Source of the DNA: Brevibacterium sp. CBA3109
GTDB lineage: Bacteria > Actinomycetota > Actinomycetes > Actinomycetales > Brevibacteriaceae
Direction: 5' to 3'
Length of the DNA stretch: 64,000 nt
NCBI RefSeq assembly: GCF_040256645.1
Contig: NZ_CP158281.1
Span: forward strand, 124,001-188,000
The notes beneath the pieces are model-generated. The model was not told where the DNA came from, ran no database searches, and saw only the letters and a list, made by a program, of their open reading frames with translations. Made by a program: the position numbers and the translations under genes. How positions within the stretch are numbered: position 1 is the first letter of the stretch; every line of letters begins with the position of its first letter. Below, piece by piece: positions 44,176 to 52,569 of the stretch.

Positions 44176-44610
44176 GTGGGGCTGGGCATCGCCGTCCCGA
44201 CGGCGGTGTCCGGTCCCGCGCCGAGGCGGCTGGTCATCCGACAGCAGGCGCCGGGTGACCGGGTGTACCGGTCGGTGCCGATCGACGGCGACGACGAGGT
44301 GGCGATGACGTGGATGCACTCGGTCGACAAGACCCCCTGGTGGGAGTACTACCGGGCCGTCGGCGACGAACTCGTCCTCGGCTGCACGGAACTGTCGCTG
44401 ATGGGAGCGGGCACCCCGTTCGAGGCACCGCAGACCGAACTCGACGGTGACATGGTCAGGCTCTGCGGCCTCGACGAGCACTTTGGAGCCGTGCGGTGGA
44501 TCCACTCCCACCGCGTCCACCACCGGATCTACGTCAACGGCGAGCTCCTGCTGCCGACCCAGGCCATCGGCCACCACGTCCACGCCGAGATGATCGTGAT
44601 CGGAGACTGA
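44176..44610 (+). CDS. DUF1850 protein of the TAXI-TRAP system
   Basis: The conserved part runs from PRRLVIRQQAPGDRVYRSVP through EVAMTWMHSVDKTPWWEYYR to a His-rich C-terminus (HSHRVHHRIYVNG). This is the pattern of DUF1850 proteins, which accompany TAXI-type TRAP permeases. The first ordinary start is the GTG at 44176, but it has no ribosome-binding site and cuts a signal-peptide-like stretch. The frame is the same as that of the TAXI gene and is open right from its stop. Directly after that stop comes GCC-ATC-ACG-AGC followed by SLTRRAALTLATTVGLGIAV. I suspect that the true start is the ATC at 44131 or a mutated ATG there. Confidence 0.75.
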   Translation: MGLGIAVPTAVSGPAPRRLVIRQQAPGDRVYRSVPIDGDDEVAMTWMHSVDKTPWWEYYRAVGDELVLGCTELSLMGAGTPFEAPQTELDGDMVRLCGLDEHFGAVRWIHSHRVHHRIYVNGELLLPTQAIGHHVHAEMIVIGD

Positions 44611-44615
44611 AGACC

Positions 44616-46577
44616 ATGACGAACGCACTGCCCACCGAGGCTCCGGGCCCGGAGTCGATCGACTCGGTCGAGAAGTACGACCGCGAATCGCGCACACGCG
44701 ACATCTGGTCGACGAAATGGGCGCTGCCGCTGACGGTCTTCGCCGTCGGGCTCTCCCTCTACCAGATCTACTACGCCCTCTTCGGCGGACCGCCGACCCT
44801 GGTCCACCGCGGCATCCACGTCGGCGCGATCCTCGTCCTCTGCTTCGCCGTCCAGCGCTTCCGCCTCCGCGAGACCCGTTCGACCCCGCCCTGGTTCGAC
44901 TGGCTGGCCATCGCCGGCTCCGTGGCCATCGCCGTCTACCTCGCGCTCGTCTTCGATCGGCTGACCGTCAGCGGCGGCCGGTTCGAGGCCATCGACGTCG
45001 TCTTCTCCGTCCTCTGCCTCGTCCTCGTCCTCGAGGCGGCCCGGCGAGTCACCGGCCTCGTGCTGCCGATCCTGGCCGTGCTCTTCATCGTCTACGACTA
45101 CTACGGACGGTCGATGCCCGGCCTCTTCCGGCACCGCGGCTATGACCTCGACCGGATCGTCACCTTCATGTACGAGTCCACCGAGGGCATCTTCTCCACG
45201 GCCATCGGCGTGTCCTCGACCTACATCTTCCTATTCATCCTCTTCGGCGCCATCCTGCAGAAGTCGGGAATGGGTCAGTTCTTCAACGACATCGCCATGG
45301 CCCTGGCCGGACAGGCGCGCGGCGGTCCGGCGAAGGTCGCGGTGCTCGCCTCGGGGTTCCTCGGGTCGATCAACGGTTCGGCGATCGCCAACGTCGTCAC
45401 CACCGGTGCTTTCACGATCCCGATGATGAAGCGGGTGGGCTACCAGCGCAACTTCGCCGGAGCCGTCGAATCGGCCGCCTCGGTGGGTGGTCAGATCATG
45501 CCGCCGATCATGGGTGCTGCCGCCTTCATCATGGCCGAGACCCTCGGGGTTCCCTACACCCAGATCGTCCTCGTCGCCATCATCCCGGCCGTGCTCTACT
45601 ACCTCGGCATCCTCATCCAGGTCCACCTGCGGGCGACGAGTCAGGGTCTGCGCGGCATCAGCCGGGAGAATCTGCCGGCGGTCATGGACGTGATGAAGGA
45701 ACGCGGGCACCTGCTGCTGCCGCTGCTGTTCCTGCTCTACATGCTCTTCTTCTCCGGGACGACGATCCTCTTCGCCGCGGTGACGACGATCTTCGTCACG
45801 ATCGCGGCGGCGATGGTGCGCAAGAGCACCCGGATGTCGCTGCTCGACATCGTCCACGCCCTGCGTGACGGGGCGCTGACCGCGGTGTCCGTGGCGGTGG
45901 CCTGTGCCTGTGTGGGCATCATCGTCGGCGTCGCCACCCAGACCGGGTTCGGCGTCAAGCTGGCCGGGACCATCGTCACCATCGGCGGCGGGTTCCTCCT
46001 GCCGACGCTGCTGATGACCGCAGTCGCCTGCATCATCCTCGGCATGGGGCTGCCGTCGATCCCGGCCTACATCATCGTCGCCACGATGGCCGCGCCCGCC
46101 CTCGTCCAGCTCGACGTGGCGCCCCTGGCCGCTCATCTCTTCGTCTTCTACTTCGGGCTCTTCGCCAATATCACCCCGCCCGTGGCCCTGGCGGCCTTCG
46201 CCGCGGCCGGCCTGTCGGGTGGATCTCCGATGCGCACCGGGTTCCTCGCGATGCGTCTGGCCCTGGGCGGGATCATCGTGCCCTTCGTCTTCGTCTATCA
46301 GCCCGAGCTGCTCATGCTCGACGGCTCGGCGGTGGACACGATCCGGGCCGCGGTCATCCTGCTCATCGGGGTCACTCTGCTCGCGGTTGCGGCCGAAGGG
46401 CACCTGTTCGTGCCGTTGCCGATCTGGCTGCGCATCGTTCTGGCGCTCGGGGCGATCGGTCTGGTCACGCCCAACCATGTGCTCGACCTCGTCGGTGCCA
46501 CCGTGGCTCTTGCGGCGCTCGGTGCGGCGATGTTCATGGCCAAGCGGCAGGGGCGGCTGCACTGGCGAGAGATCTGA
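44616..46577 (+). CDS. TRAP transporter fused permease (DctQM type, TAXI-associated)
   Basis: The 653-residue protein joins a small DctQ-like part (helices at about residues 30-50, 60-80, 95-115 and 130-150) to the large DctM domain. The DctM domain has MPGLFRHRGYDLDRIVTFMY, GFLGSINGSAIANVVTTGAF near residue 245 and MGLPSIPAYIIVATMAAPAL near 478. The family repeat shows in GSINGSAIANV and MGLPSIPAYI. It imports the TAXI ligand using a sodium or proton gradient. It starts six bases after the DUF1850 gene. The operon order TAXI, DUF1850, permease is the standard one. Confidence 0.92.
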   Translation: MTNALPTEAPGPESIDSVEKYDRESRTRDIWSTKWALPLTVFAVGLSLYQIYYALFGGPPTLVHRGIHVGAILVLCFAVQRFRLRETRSTPPWFDWLAIAGSVAIAVYLALVFDRLTVSGGRFEAIDVVFSVLCLVLVLEAARRVTGLVLPILAVLFIVYDYYGRSMPGLFRHRGYDLDRIVTFMYESTEGIFSTAIGVSSTYIFLFILFGAILQKSGMGQFFNDIAMALAGQARGGPAKVAVLASGFLGSINGSAIANVVTTGAFTIPMMKRVGYQRNFAGAVESAASVGGQIMPPIMGAAAFIMAETLGVPYTQIVLVAIIPAVLYYLGILIQVHLRATSQGLRGISRENLPAVMDVMKERGHLLLPLLFLLYMLFFSGTTILFAAVTTIFVTIAAAMVRKSTRMSLLDIVHALRDGALTAVSVAVACACVGIIVGVATQTGFGVKLAGTIVTIGGGFLLPTLLMTAVACIILGMGLPSIPAYIIVATMAAPALVQLDVAPLAAHLFVFYFGLFANITPPVALAAFAAAGLSGGSPMRTGFLAMRLALGGIIVPFVFVYQPELLMLDGSAVDTIRAAVILLIGVTLLAVAAEGHLFVPLPIWLRIVLALGAIGLVTPNHVLDLVGATVALAALGAAMFMAKRQGRLHWREI

Positions 46578-46783
46578 GCTGCCGGCGTTCGGGTGATCAC
46601 GGCGCCGCTCGTCCGGGGATCGAAGCAGACCCCGGCCGGGCGGGGTGCGTGGGAAGTGCGGGGCGTGCGGCAATACGATACCCCCGGAGTGAGATCGGAG
46701 CCGTGGGGCGGCTCTGCTCGACCTCTGCCAACCGGGGGCACGTTGGGGATCTGCCGGGTACTGTCGTCGAGGGGTGGTCGACG

Positions 46784-46801
46784 GGCCCCGAATCTGGGGC
46801 C
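46784..46801 (+). terminator. Hairpin after the TAXI-TRAP operon
   Basis: The 303 bases between the TRAP permease and the MarR gene hold no gene. They contain two small GC hairpins. The clearer is GGCCCC-GAATCT-GGGGCC at 46784-46801; a weaker one is at 46613-46635 (CCGGGG/CCCCGG). Either may end TRAP transcription. After them comes an AT-rich promoter-like stretch (46803-46860) for the MarR gene. Confidence 0.4.
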
Positions 46802-46826
46802 AGTTATATCATTGAACTACTATTCT

Positions 46827-46840
46827 GTTGACTATGCAAC
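46827..46840. promoter_or_regulatory. Candidate MarR operator
   Basis: GTTG-ACTATG-CAAC is a four-base inverted repeat with a six-base centre in the AT-rich region 41 bases upstream of the MarR start. MarR proteins commonly bind TTG-N6-CAA palindromes near their own promoter, which fits. Confidence 0.45.
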
Positions 46841-46880
46841 AAAAGTGTGGCATGACACATCGACGAGCAGGGGCGGACCG

Positions 46881-47342
46881 ATGGACAAGACGACTCCGGT
46901 GAGCAGCATGATCAGGCAGAACGGCCCGATCAAGATCGCGGCCTGGCGTCTGATGATGGAGAAGTATCAGGACTTCTATACGAGGTTCGAACACGAGTTC
47001 CGGACCCGGCACGGACTGACCGTGAACGAGTTCGACGTCCTCATCAATGCCCGACCTGCAGCTCAGGTCAGGCAGCGGGATCTGCTGCGCAGCCTCGTCA
47101 TCAGCCGCAGCGCGCTCAGTCGACTGCTCGGCAAGCTCGAGGATCGTGGCCTGGTCACGCAGGAGCCCGACCGCGAGGACCAGCGGGGTGTGCTCGTGGC
47201 GCTGACCGCAGAAGGGCAGAGGCTGTGCGACGAGGCGGCCGCGACGAATGCGGAGATCATCCTCGCCGGATTCGCCGGGCTCACGGATGCCGAGGCGGAC
47301 GAGATCTTCGAGCTCGTCTCGAAGGTCCGCCCGGTCGAGTAG
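46881..47342 (+). CDS. MarR-family transcriptional regulator
   Basis: The 153-residue protein has the MarR helix-turn-helix: GLTVNEFDVLINARPAAQVR, then QRDLLRSLVISRSALSRLLG and the wing DRGLVTQEPDREDQRGVLVA. The ATG at 46881 follows AGGGGCGG and starts close to the first helix; longer frames from 46593 are unsupported. MarR proteins respond to phenolic or oxidative signals. Candidate targets are itself, the TRAP operon upstream, or the decayed pirin locus downstream. Confidence 0.85.
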   Translation: MDKTTPVSSMIRQNGPIKIAAWRLMMEKYQDFYTRFEHEFRTRHGLTVNEFDVLINARPAAQVRQRDLLRSLVISRSALSRLLGKLEDRGLVTQEPDREDQRGVLVALTAEGQRLCDEAAATNAEIILAGFAGLTDAEADEIFELVSKVRPVE

Positions 47343-47390
47343 GGGAGCGGGCCCTCCCCGCAGCCGGCCGAACCTCGGTAGCATGTGGCC

Positions 47391-47715
47391 ATGAGCGACG
47401 TCGAAGCCCGTTCCGAACAGGTCGTCTGCACTGCCGGGGCCTTCCCGGCCCCAGCTGTGACCAGCAGGGACGCTCGCCGATCGAGATCATCACCTCCCGC
47501 GAGGCGACCGCACCCATGAGGAGATCGCGGCCCACCGTGAGGAATGGCAGGCCGAAGGCGACCGCTTCGGCGTCGTCGACGGCTACGTAGGCAAGGGTGG
47601 GCCCGGTCGCAATGCCGATGGCATGGGGAGGCTCCCCGTGCCGAGGCTGCCCGACGTCACGATCATCCTGCGGAATAATCCGCCGCCCCAGGTCCAAGGT
47701 GGGCCCGTTGATTAG
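47391..47715 (+). pseudogene. Pirin remnant with internal deletion and frameshift
   Basis: An ATG at 47391 starts a short stretch MSDVEARSEQVVCTAGAFPA resembling pirin N-termini, but the frame soon ends. From about 47500 another frame reads RGDRTHEEIAAHREEWQAEG, DRFGVVDGYVGKGGPGRNAD and GMGRLPVPRLPDVTI to a TAG at 47713. That is the end of a pirin-type cupin, where a HEEIAxAREDW segment and a PAPPLP-like tail are usual. The two cupin barrels with the metal-binding histidines, about 200 residues, are missing. Pirins are often controlled by a neighbouring MarR-type regulator, which would fit 46881-47342. Confidence 0.65.
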
Positions 47716-47792
47716 ACCGGACCCGCGGAATAGAACCGCCGCGAATTCCGCTCCACCCAGTACCAGCAGAGCACGACGAAAGGGTTATAGCC

Positions 47793-48167
47793 ATGGTGAA
47801 GACATTCGAGGACAAGACCGGCGCCGAGGTGACCGTGTCGAGCAACGAGGCCACCCGGTCCTATGACATCGCCGTCGCCGACGGCACCGTCGCCGGCCAC
47901 GCTTATTTCCTGGCAGGACCCGACGCAGAGACCGAACGCATCTTCCACCACACCGTCGTCGACGAGCAGTTCGGCGGTCGTGGGTTATCGAAGATCCTCG
48001 TCGCCGAGGCACTCGAGGACTCACGCGAACGCGGAGTGACCGTCGTGCCCGTCTGCCCGCTCTTCGTCAAGAAGCTCCAGGAGGCCGGCGACGACTACGC
48101 GGCACAGGGCGGGAAGTACCGCAACGCCACCGGTGCCGACATCGACATCGTGAAAAGCCAGGCGTGA
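47793..48167 (+). CDS. Small GNAT-like N-acetyltransferase (YjdJ type)
   Basis: The 124-residue product has the compact Gcn5-related fold. It shows GHAYFLAGPDAETERIFHHT, then VVDEQFGGRGLSKILVAEAL with the RGL acetyl-CoA loop at about residue 65, and VVPVCPLFVKKLQEA. Proteins of this small group lack the N-terminal arm of usual GNATs and have no firm substrate. AAAGGG lies upstream. The next gene starts at a GTG overlapping its stop, so the two are co-translated. Confidence 0.8.
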   Translation: MVKTFEDKTGAEVTVSSNEATRSYDIAVADGTVAGHAYFLAGPDAETERIFHHTVVDEQFGGRGLSKILVAEALEDSRERGVTVVPVCPLFVKKLQEAGDDYAAQGGKYRNATGADIDIVKSQA

Positions 48168-48646
48168 GCGGGTCGACGAGCAACGCGAGTCGTCCCTTCA
48201 TCGACAAGATCCACCCCGAGAACGACAAGAACATGGCCCAGGCGGCCGCGGCATCGCGGAAGGCCTCACGTGCCGCAGGTCTCGATGACGGGCTCATCGA
48301 GCTCGTGAACACACGGGTCTCGCAGATCAACGGTTGCCGCACCTGCCTGAGCATCCACGCTCCGGCCGCACGGAATGCCGGAGTCTCTCAGCTCAAGCTC
48401 GACGTGCTGCCCAGCTGGCACGAGGCTGAGATCTTCACCGATGAGGAGTTCGCGGCCCTGACCCTTGCCGAGTCACTGACCGTGCTCGACAAGGCCGCCG
48501 ATCGCGACCAGATCGCCGCGGACGCGTCCCAGCATCTGACAACCGAGCAGATCTCGGCGATCGAGTGGTCGATCATCCTCATCAACGCGTTCAACCGCAT
48601 CTCGATCGCCAGTGACCACCCGGTCTTCGGAGCTCAGCAGGACTGA
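48164..48646 (+). CDS. AhpD/carboxymuconolactone decarboxylase-family protein
   Basis: The 160-residue all-helical protein carries the AhpD-type redox motif in VNTRVSQINGCRTCLSIHAP (Cys pair two residues apart, conserved His after it). WSIILINAFNRISIASDH follows in the last helix. Members act as alkylhydroperoxidases or reduce peroxides with thiol partners. The GTG start overlaps the stop of the acetyltransferase gene (GTGA). The pairing suggests a small stress unit; that role is inference. Confidence 0.8.
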   Translation: MSGSTSNASRPFIDKIHPENDKNMAQAAAASRKASRAAGLDDGLIELVNTRVSQINGCRTCLSIHAPAARNAGVSQLKLDVLPSWHEAEIFTDEEFAALTLAESLTVLDKAADRDQIAADASQHLTTEQISAIEWSIILINAFNRISIASDHPVFGAQQD

Positions 48647-48765
48647 GCGTCTGCCGGCCGATTGGGTGTGGTCGACCGAGCGGTTGGACTCGGTGGGCCT
48701 CAGTTGAGGATCTGTGAATCGCCGACGAAACAAAACGGGCTTGACCAGATCGAGCAAGATTTGGC

Positions 48766-49263
48766 CTAGATATAGAACACTGCGCTCTCGTCCGGGCCGT
48801 CTGGGTTCCGCTTGTACTTAACGAATATGCGCCGATCAGTCTTGTCTAACTCGGGTGCTGCGATGAGCGCCACACTCATTCCTGGCGAGAGTGTTTCGGG
48901 AAGCTGTGGAGGCAGGTTCAGATATAGCTCCGGTGCGGTGATGGAGATGCTGAATGCGGTGTGCGTCCCGTAGTTGGTGAGGTTGTGCCAGTGAGATTCG
49001 TGCGGGTTCGGGGTGAGGCCCAGACGGACTTTCCCCTGCTCGAATAGCGCCTTGTTGATGCCGGTTGCGTCTTCGGCTGCGTTGGCTGATCGTTTGGCTT
49101 GCGTGAGCGCGCGCCGAGCATCGCAACGTGCCCAGACTGCGACACCTAGGCTAAGGATTGCGACAGCTGCCCCGGCGATTCCCCATCCTTCTATGACTGA
49201 ATCTAAGCATATTGGGGTGGGAGCCGGTTGAGGTCGGGCACAATGGGGTGTATGGGATTTCAT
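48766..49263 (-). CDS. Hypothetical protein with one membrane helix
   Basis: The 165-residue product has one helix at about residues 27-45 (GIAGAAVAILSLGVAVWA). A coiled-coil-like basic stretch follows (RRALTQAKRSANAAEDATG), then a soluble beta-rich domain with HESHWHNLTNYGTHTAFSIS. I do not recognise it. The DNA is lower in GC than its surroundings and flanked by remnants, so it looks acquired. The start at 49263 overlaps the divergent gene, and no better start is available. It may be a small membrane-bound sensor or defence-type component, but nothing in it proves that. Confidence 0.5.
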   Translation of the reverse strand: MKSHTPHCARPQPAPTPICLDSVIEGWGIAGAAVAILSLGVAVWARCDARRALTQAKRSANAAEDATGINKALFEQGKVRLGLTPNPHESHWHNLTNYGTHTAFSISITAPELYLNLPPQLPETLSPGMSVALIAAPELDKTDRRIFVKYKRNPDGPDESAVFYI

Positions 49264-49656
49264 TTACTTACAAAAGGTGCATTCCGGCAGTCGGTAGAAG
49301 TTGACAGCCCGGCGGTACAGACCGCGTCTTCCCCCGCTGTTCTGTTTGACGGTGGAGGTGCTGACTTGTTCGGCGGGTTCCCAGTCAGGTTTCTGGAAAA
49401 TACGGGCGAGTGGGTGAATGTCCCCGATGCTGTCGGTCGCCAGTGGGAGTCTCTTCCCGCCGAGGTTAGGGGGCGGTTGATTCGTGAGCCCTCTATCGAA
49501 CTCTCTATGGAGGACTTCGACGTGTTAACCAGGGCTGAGGTTGGGGTGTCGGCTGGGTTCTTTGCCCTGTCGGACGATGAGCTGGAATGGCGCATTGCTG
49601 GTCCGTTTAAGAACTTCGTGGAGTTGCTTTCGGACATTGCAGGCGAGGGGCTGTAG
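49243..49656 (+). CDS. Hypothetical protein
   Basis: The 137-residue product is acidic, with no helix or signal peptide. It contains FDGGGADLFGGFPVRFLENT and a patterned C-terminal half (LIREPSIELSMEDFDVLTRA, then DDELEWRIAGPF). I do not recognise a family. I chose the ATG at 49243 because GAGGT lies eight bases before; an ATG at 49252 is possible. Its start overlaps the divergent hypothetical gene by 21 bases. A perfect terminator hairpin follows 16 bases after the stop, supporting real transcription. Confidence 0.55.
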   Translation: MGCMGFHLLTKGAFRQSVEVDSPAVQTASSPAVLFDGGGADLFGGFPVRFLENTGEWVNVPDAVGRQWESLPAEVRGRLIREPSIELSMEDFDVLTRAEVGVSAGFFALSDDELEWRIAGPFKNFVELLSDIAGEGL

Positions 49657-49672
49657 TCCTCGTGGAGCAAAT

Positions 49673-49714
49673 TGCCCCGTGTGGTTGTCTTTGGACGGTC
49701 ACACGGGGCATTTT
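49673..49714 (+). terminator. Intrinsic terminator
   Basis: TGCCCCGTGTG at 49673-49683 pairs perfectly with CACACGGGGCA at 49700-49710 (11 bp, 16-base loop), followed at once by TTTT. It sits 16 bases after the stop of the hypothetical gene. It is the only hairpin in the window that I found with a clear T-run. Confidence 0.8.
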
Positions 49715-49806
49715 CTGCATTCACAATGCTTTGGTCCGCCCGCCCCGTGTAACGTCTGCGCAGTTCTCCTGCATCGAACCGGGCAGGACCAGCCTGCCTT
49801 CGGTGT

Positions 49807-50238
49807 CGGATCGTCTTCCTCCTCAGCTTCCTCGCCGTGGTGTACACGAGCGTGCTCGGCGGATTCTCCGGCATCGCCTACGTCACCGCCGACTGCCTGC
49901 GAGTGCTCAGGCGTTACCCGCACCAGGACGAGGCGCGCTTCGACATGTCGGCGAAGTCGGTCGAGTTCCGCGGCGCGCTCGTCTACCTGTCCGTGGCGAC
50001 GCTGGTCATCATGGGGCTCGGCAAGCCCGTCACCCTCGTGCTCATCTATGCCGCGATCAGCGCGTTCATCCTGCCGGTGCTCGCGCTCGCCCTGCTCGTC
50101 ATCCTCAACCGCGGATCCGTGCCGACCGGCCTGCGCAACACGTGGTGGTCGAACACGCTGCTGACGGTGTGCCTGGCACTCTTCGGATTCTTGGCGATCC
50201 TCCAGGTCAAAGAGTCGGTGATGGGGTTCATCGGGTGA
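49807..50238 (+). pseudogene. Nramp-family metal transporter, 5'-truncated
   Basis: In one frame from about 49807 the sequence runs as membrane helices: VFLLSFLAVVYTSVLGGFSG, IAYVTADCLRVLRRYPHQDE, then LVIMGLGKPVTLVLIYAAIS and the final helices up to a stop at 50238. This is the C-terminal quarter of a long Nramp-type divalent metal transporter. The metal-binding first helices (DPGN motif) are missing. The break coincides with the end of the low-GC insert that carries the terminator, so insertion or replacement removed the front of the gene. The GTG at 49837 would give a 133-residue product, unlikely to function. Confidence 0.7.
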
Positions 50239-50332
50239 AGTGAGGCGCACCCGACAACTGTCGGGCCCACGCGGCGAAACCGCGATGGCCTGGCGGTAGT
50301 GCCGCGGTGCCGGGGTTGGCATACTTGGTGAC

Positions 50333-51292
50333 ATGACACAACGACGGTCACGATTCGACGCGGAGCTCGCCGCGAGTCTGTCCGTCATCGGCGGGGTCTT
50401 TCCGCCGACCATCACTCCTTCGCTCATCGACTTCATGCGAGTCTCGTACGCCTCGGAGCCGCTGGCGGAGACTCTCAACGGCCGTCGGGTCGAACATTCC
50501 GAATATCAGGTGCCGGGCCACCTCGGCGAGGACATCACCGTCTCCGTCTTCAGACGATCCGGGGACACCGGACGACGACCGACGATCGTCTACGCCCACT
50601 CCGGCGGGCTGATGTTCGGCGATCGCTTCAGCGCGCTCGGCCTCAACCTCGACTGGGTCGAGAAGATCGGTGCGATCCTCATCTGCCCCGAATACCGCCT
50701 GGCGCCCGAGTTCCAAGACCCCTATGCGCGTGAGGACATGTACGCCGCGCTCCTGTGGACGGCAGAGAACTCCGACACCCTCGGCGTCGACCCCGCCCGA
50801 CTCATCGTCGCCGGAGCCAGCTCCGGAGGGGGACTGGCCGCCGGCATGGCGCTGGCAGCCCGCGACCGGCGCGGACCGAAGCTCAAGGGCCAACTGCTTA
50901 CCTACCCCATGCTCGACGACCGAGGCATCACACCGTCGACCCATCAGTTCGACGGCATCGGCGTCTGGGATCGGGTGAGCAACGAAACCGGATGGCAGGC
51001 GATGCTCGGCGATGACTACCGCACCGAGGCAGTCTCGCCCTACATCGCACCATCGCGTGCCAACGACCTCACCGATCTGCCGCCCGCGTACATCGACGTG
51101 GGCTCGGCCGAGATCTTCCGGGACGAAGCCGTCGCCTACGCCTCGGCCCTCTGGAACGACGGCAGCGAAGCGGAGCTGCACGTGTGGCCCGGAGGCTTCC
51201 ACGCCTTCGATATCTTCGCCGCCCATACACACCTTGCGCAAGGAATGATCAGCACCCGAATGGCCTGGATCGAGAAGCTCCTGGCCGACTGA
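50333..51292 (+). CDS. Alpha/beta-hydrolase esterase (HSL family)
   Basis: The 319-residue protein shows the hormone-sensitive lipase pattern. The oxyanion loop is [11 protein letters not shown] (a variant of HGGG) near residues 84-94. The nucleophile is Ser163 in GASSGGG, and the acid and base residues lie near [13 protein letters not shown] and [10 protein letters not shown]. Family members split short-chain esters, including acyl groups on natural products. It is followed after ten bases by a second serine hydrolase and then by a PucR-type regulator, suggesting one catabolic unit. Its start is preceded by about 95 bases that could hold the promoter. Confidence 0.85.
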   Translation: MTQRRSRFDAELAASLSVIGGVFPPTITPSLIDFMRVSYASEPLAETLNGRRVEHSEYQVPGHLGEDITVSVFRRSGDTGRRPTIVYAHSGGLMFGDRFSALGLNLDWVEKIGAILICPEYRLAPEFQDPYAREDMYAALLWTAENSDTLGVDPARLIVAGASSGGGLAAGMALAARDRRGPKLKGQLLTYPMLDDRGITPSTHQFDGIGVWDRVSNETGWQAMLGDDYRTEAVSPYIAPSRANDLTDLPPAYIDVGSAEIFRDEAVAYASALWNDGSEAELHVWPGGFHAFDIFAAHTHLAQGMISTRMAWIEKLLAD

Positions 51293-51302
51293 AAGGAACA
51301 TC

Positions 51303-52484
51303 ATGTCTGAGAACACAGCTGTCAACGACGCAGTTGTCCGCGTGGCCACGAAGACCGTCGACAGCGGCGGCGTCCCAGGCGTCGTCGCAGGAGTGACCAC
51401 CGACAAGGAGACCATCAGTCTCACTGCTGCAGGAGTCCGCTCCCTCGACGATTCGCAGCCGATGACCACGGACTCCGTGTTCATGATCTTCTCCACGACG
51501 AAGGCCCTGACCGGCACCGTGGCACTGCAGCTGGTGGAGTCGGGAGAGCTCGACCTCGACGCCCCGGCGAAGGACTATGCCCCAGGGCTGGCCGACGTGC
51601 AGGTCATCGACGGTTTCGACGACGGCGGAGAACCGATCCTCCGGGCACCCGCCAGCGAACCGACCACCAAACAGCTGCTGCTGCACACCGCCGGCTTCGG
51701 CTACGACTTCTTCAACGAGAAGTACGAACGGCTCGCCCGCGAACACGGCCAGCCGAGCATCGTCACCGCCACCAGGAAGGCGTTGGAGACTCCGCTGCTG
51801 TTCGATCCCGGCACCCAGTGGGAGTACGGGTCGAACATGGATTGGGCCGGCCAGGTCATCGAAGGCATCACCGGAAAGACTCTGGGTGAGGCGATGCGCA
51901 CCCGAGTCCTCGAACCGCTGGGCATGGACGACAGCACCTTCCGTCCGACCGCGTCGATGCAGGAGCGGCAGGCCACGATGCACCAGCGCACCGACGGCGA
52001 ACTCGCGGCGACCGACTTCATGCTGCCCGATCCGCAGGTGGAGATGGGCGGCCACGGACTCTTCTCGACCGTCGATGACTACCTGAAGTTCATCAGGATG
52101 TGGCTCAACGACGGAGCAGCCGACGACGGAACCGTCGTCCTCCGCCCCGAAACGGTGGACCTGGCCACGCAGAACCACCTCGGCGATCTTCGGGTGAAAC
52201 TGATGCCCGGAGTCATCCCGAGCTTGTCCAACGATGCGGAGTTCTTCCCCGGCATGCCGAAGACCTGGGGATACACGTTCATGATCAACGAGGAGGACGC
52301 CCCGACCGGACGCCCGGCCGGCGCCGCCGCATGGGCGGGTCTTGCCAACCTCTTCTACTGGTTCGACCGACAGAACAAGATCGGCGGGTACTGGGCCACA
52401 CAGATCTTCCCCTTCGCCGACCCCGACTCCGTCGGTGGGTACCTCGAGATGGAGACGGCAGTCTACGATGCTCTGAAAGGCTGA
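51303..52484 (+). CDS. Serine hydrolase of the beta-lactamase/esterase (EstB) family
   Basis: The 393-residue protein has the SxxK nucleophile motif at Ser64-Thr-Thr-Lys67 ([13 protein letters not shown]) and the tyrosine motif YGSN at residue 175. The late region ([14 protein letters not shown]) has a G/W-A-G form in place of the KTG box, which is usual in EstB-type esterases and rare in true class C beta-lactamases. There is no signal peptide, so it acts in the cytosol. It probably cleaves an ester made available by, or similar to that of, the preceding esterase. AAAGGAAC lies before the ATG. Confidence 0.85.
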   Translation: MSENTAVNDAVVRVATKTVDSGGVPGVVAGVTTDKETISLTAAGVRSLDDSQPMTTDSVFMIFSTTKALTGTVALQLVESGELDLDAPAKDYAPGLADVQVIDGFDDGGEPILRAPASEPTTKQLLLHTAGFGYDFFNEKYERLAREHGQPSIVTATRKALETPLLFDPGTQWEYGSNMDWAGQVIEGITGKTLGEAMRTRVLEPLGMDDSTFRPTASMQERQATMHQRTDGELAATDFMLPDPQVEMGGHGLFSTVDDYLKFIRMWLNDGAADDGTVVLRPETVDLATQNHLGDLRVKLMPGVIPSLSNDAEFFPGMPKTWGYTFMINEEDAPTGRPAGAAAWAGLANLFYWFDRQNKIGGYWATQIFPFADPDSVGGYLEMETAVYDALKG

Positions 52485-52569
52485 TTCGCGACCGAGGCGA
52501 ATCGCGACCGTCGGGCGACAATCGTGGACTGCCAATCGTCGATCGACGGACGAACGAGGAGGTGGTGAC

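Noticed and set aside
45231..46673. 480-codon minus-strand open frame
   Set aside because: Antisense to the TRAP permease with the same charged low-complexity composition.
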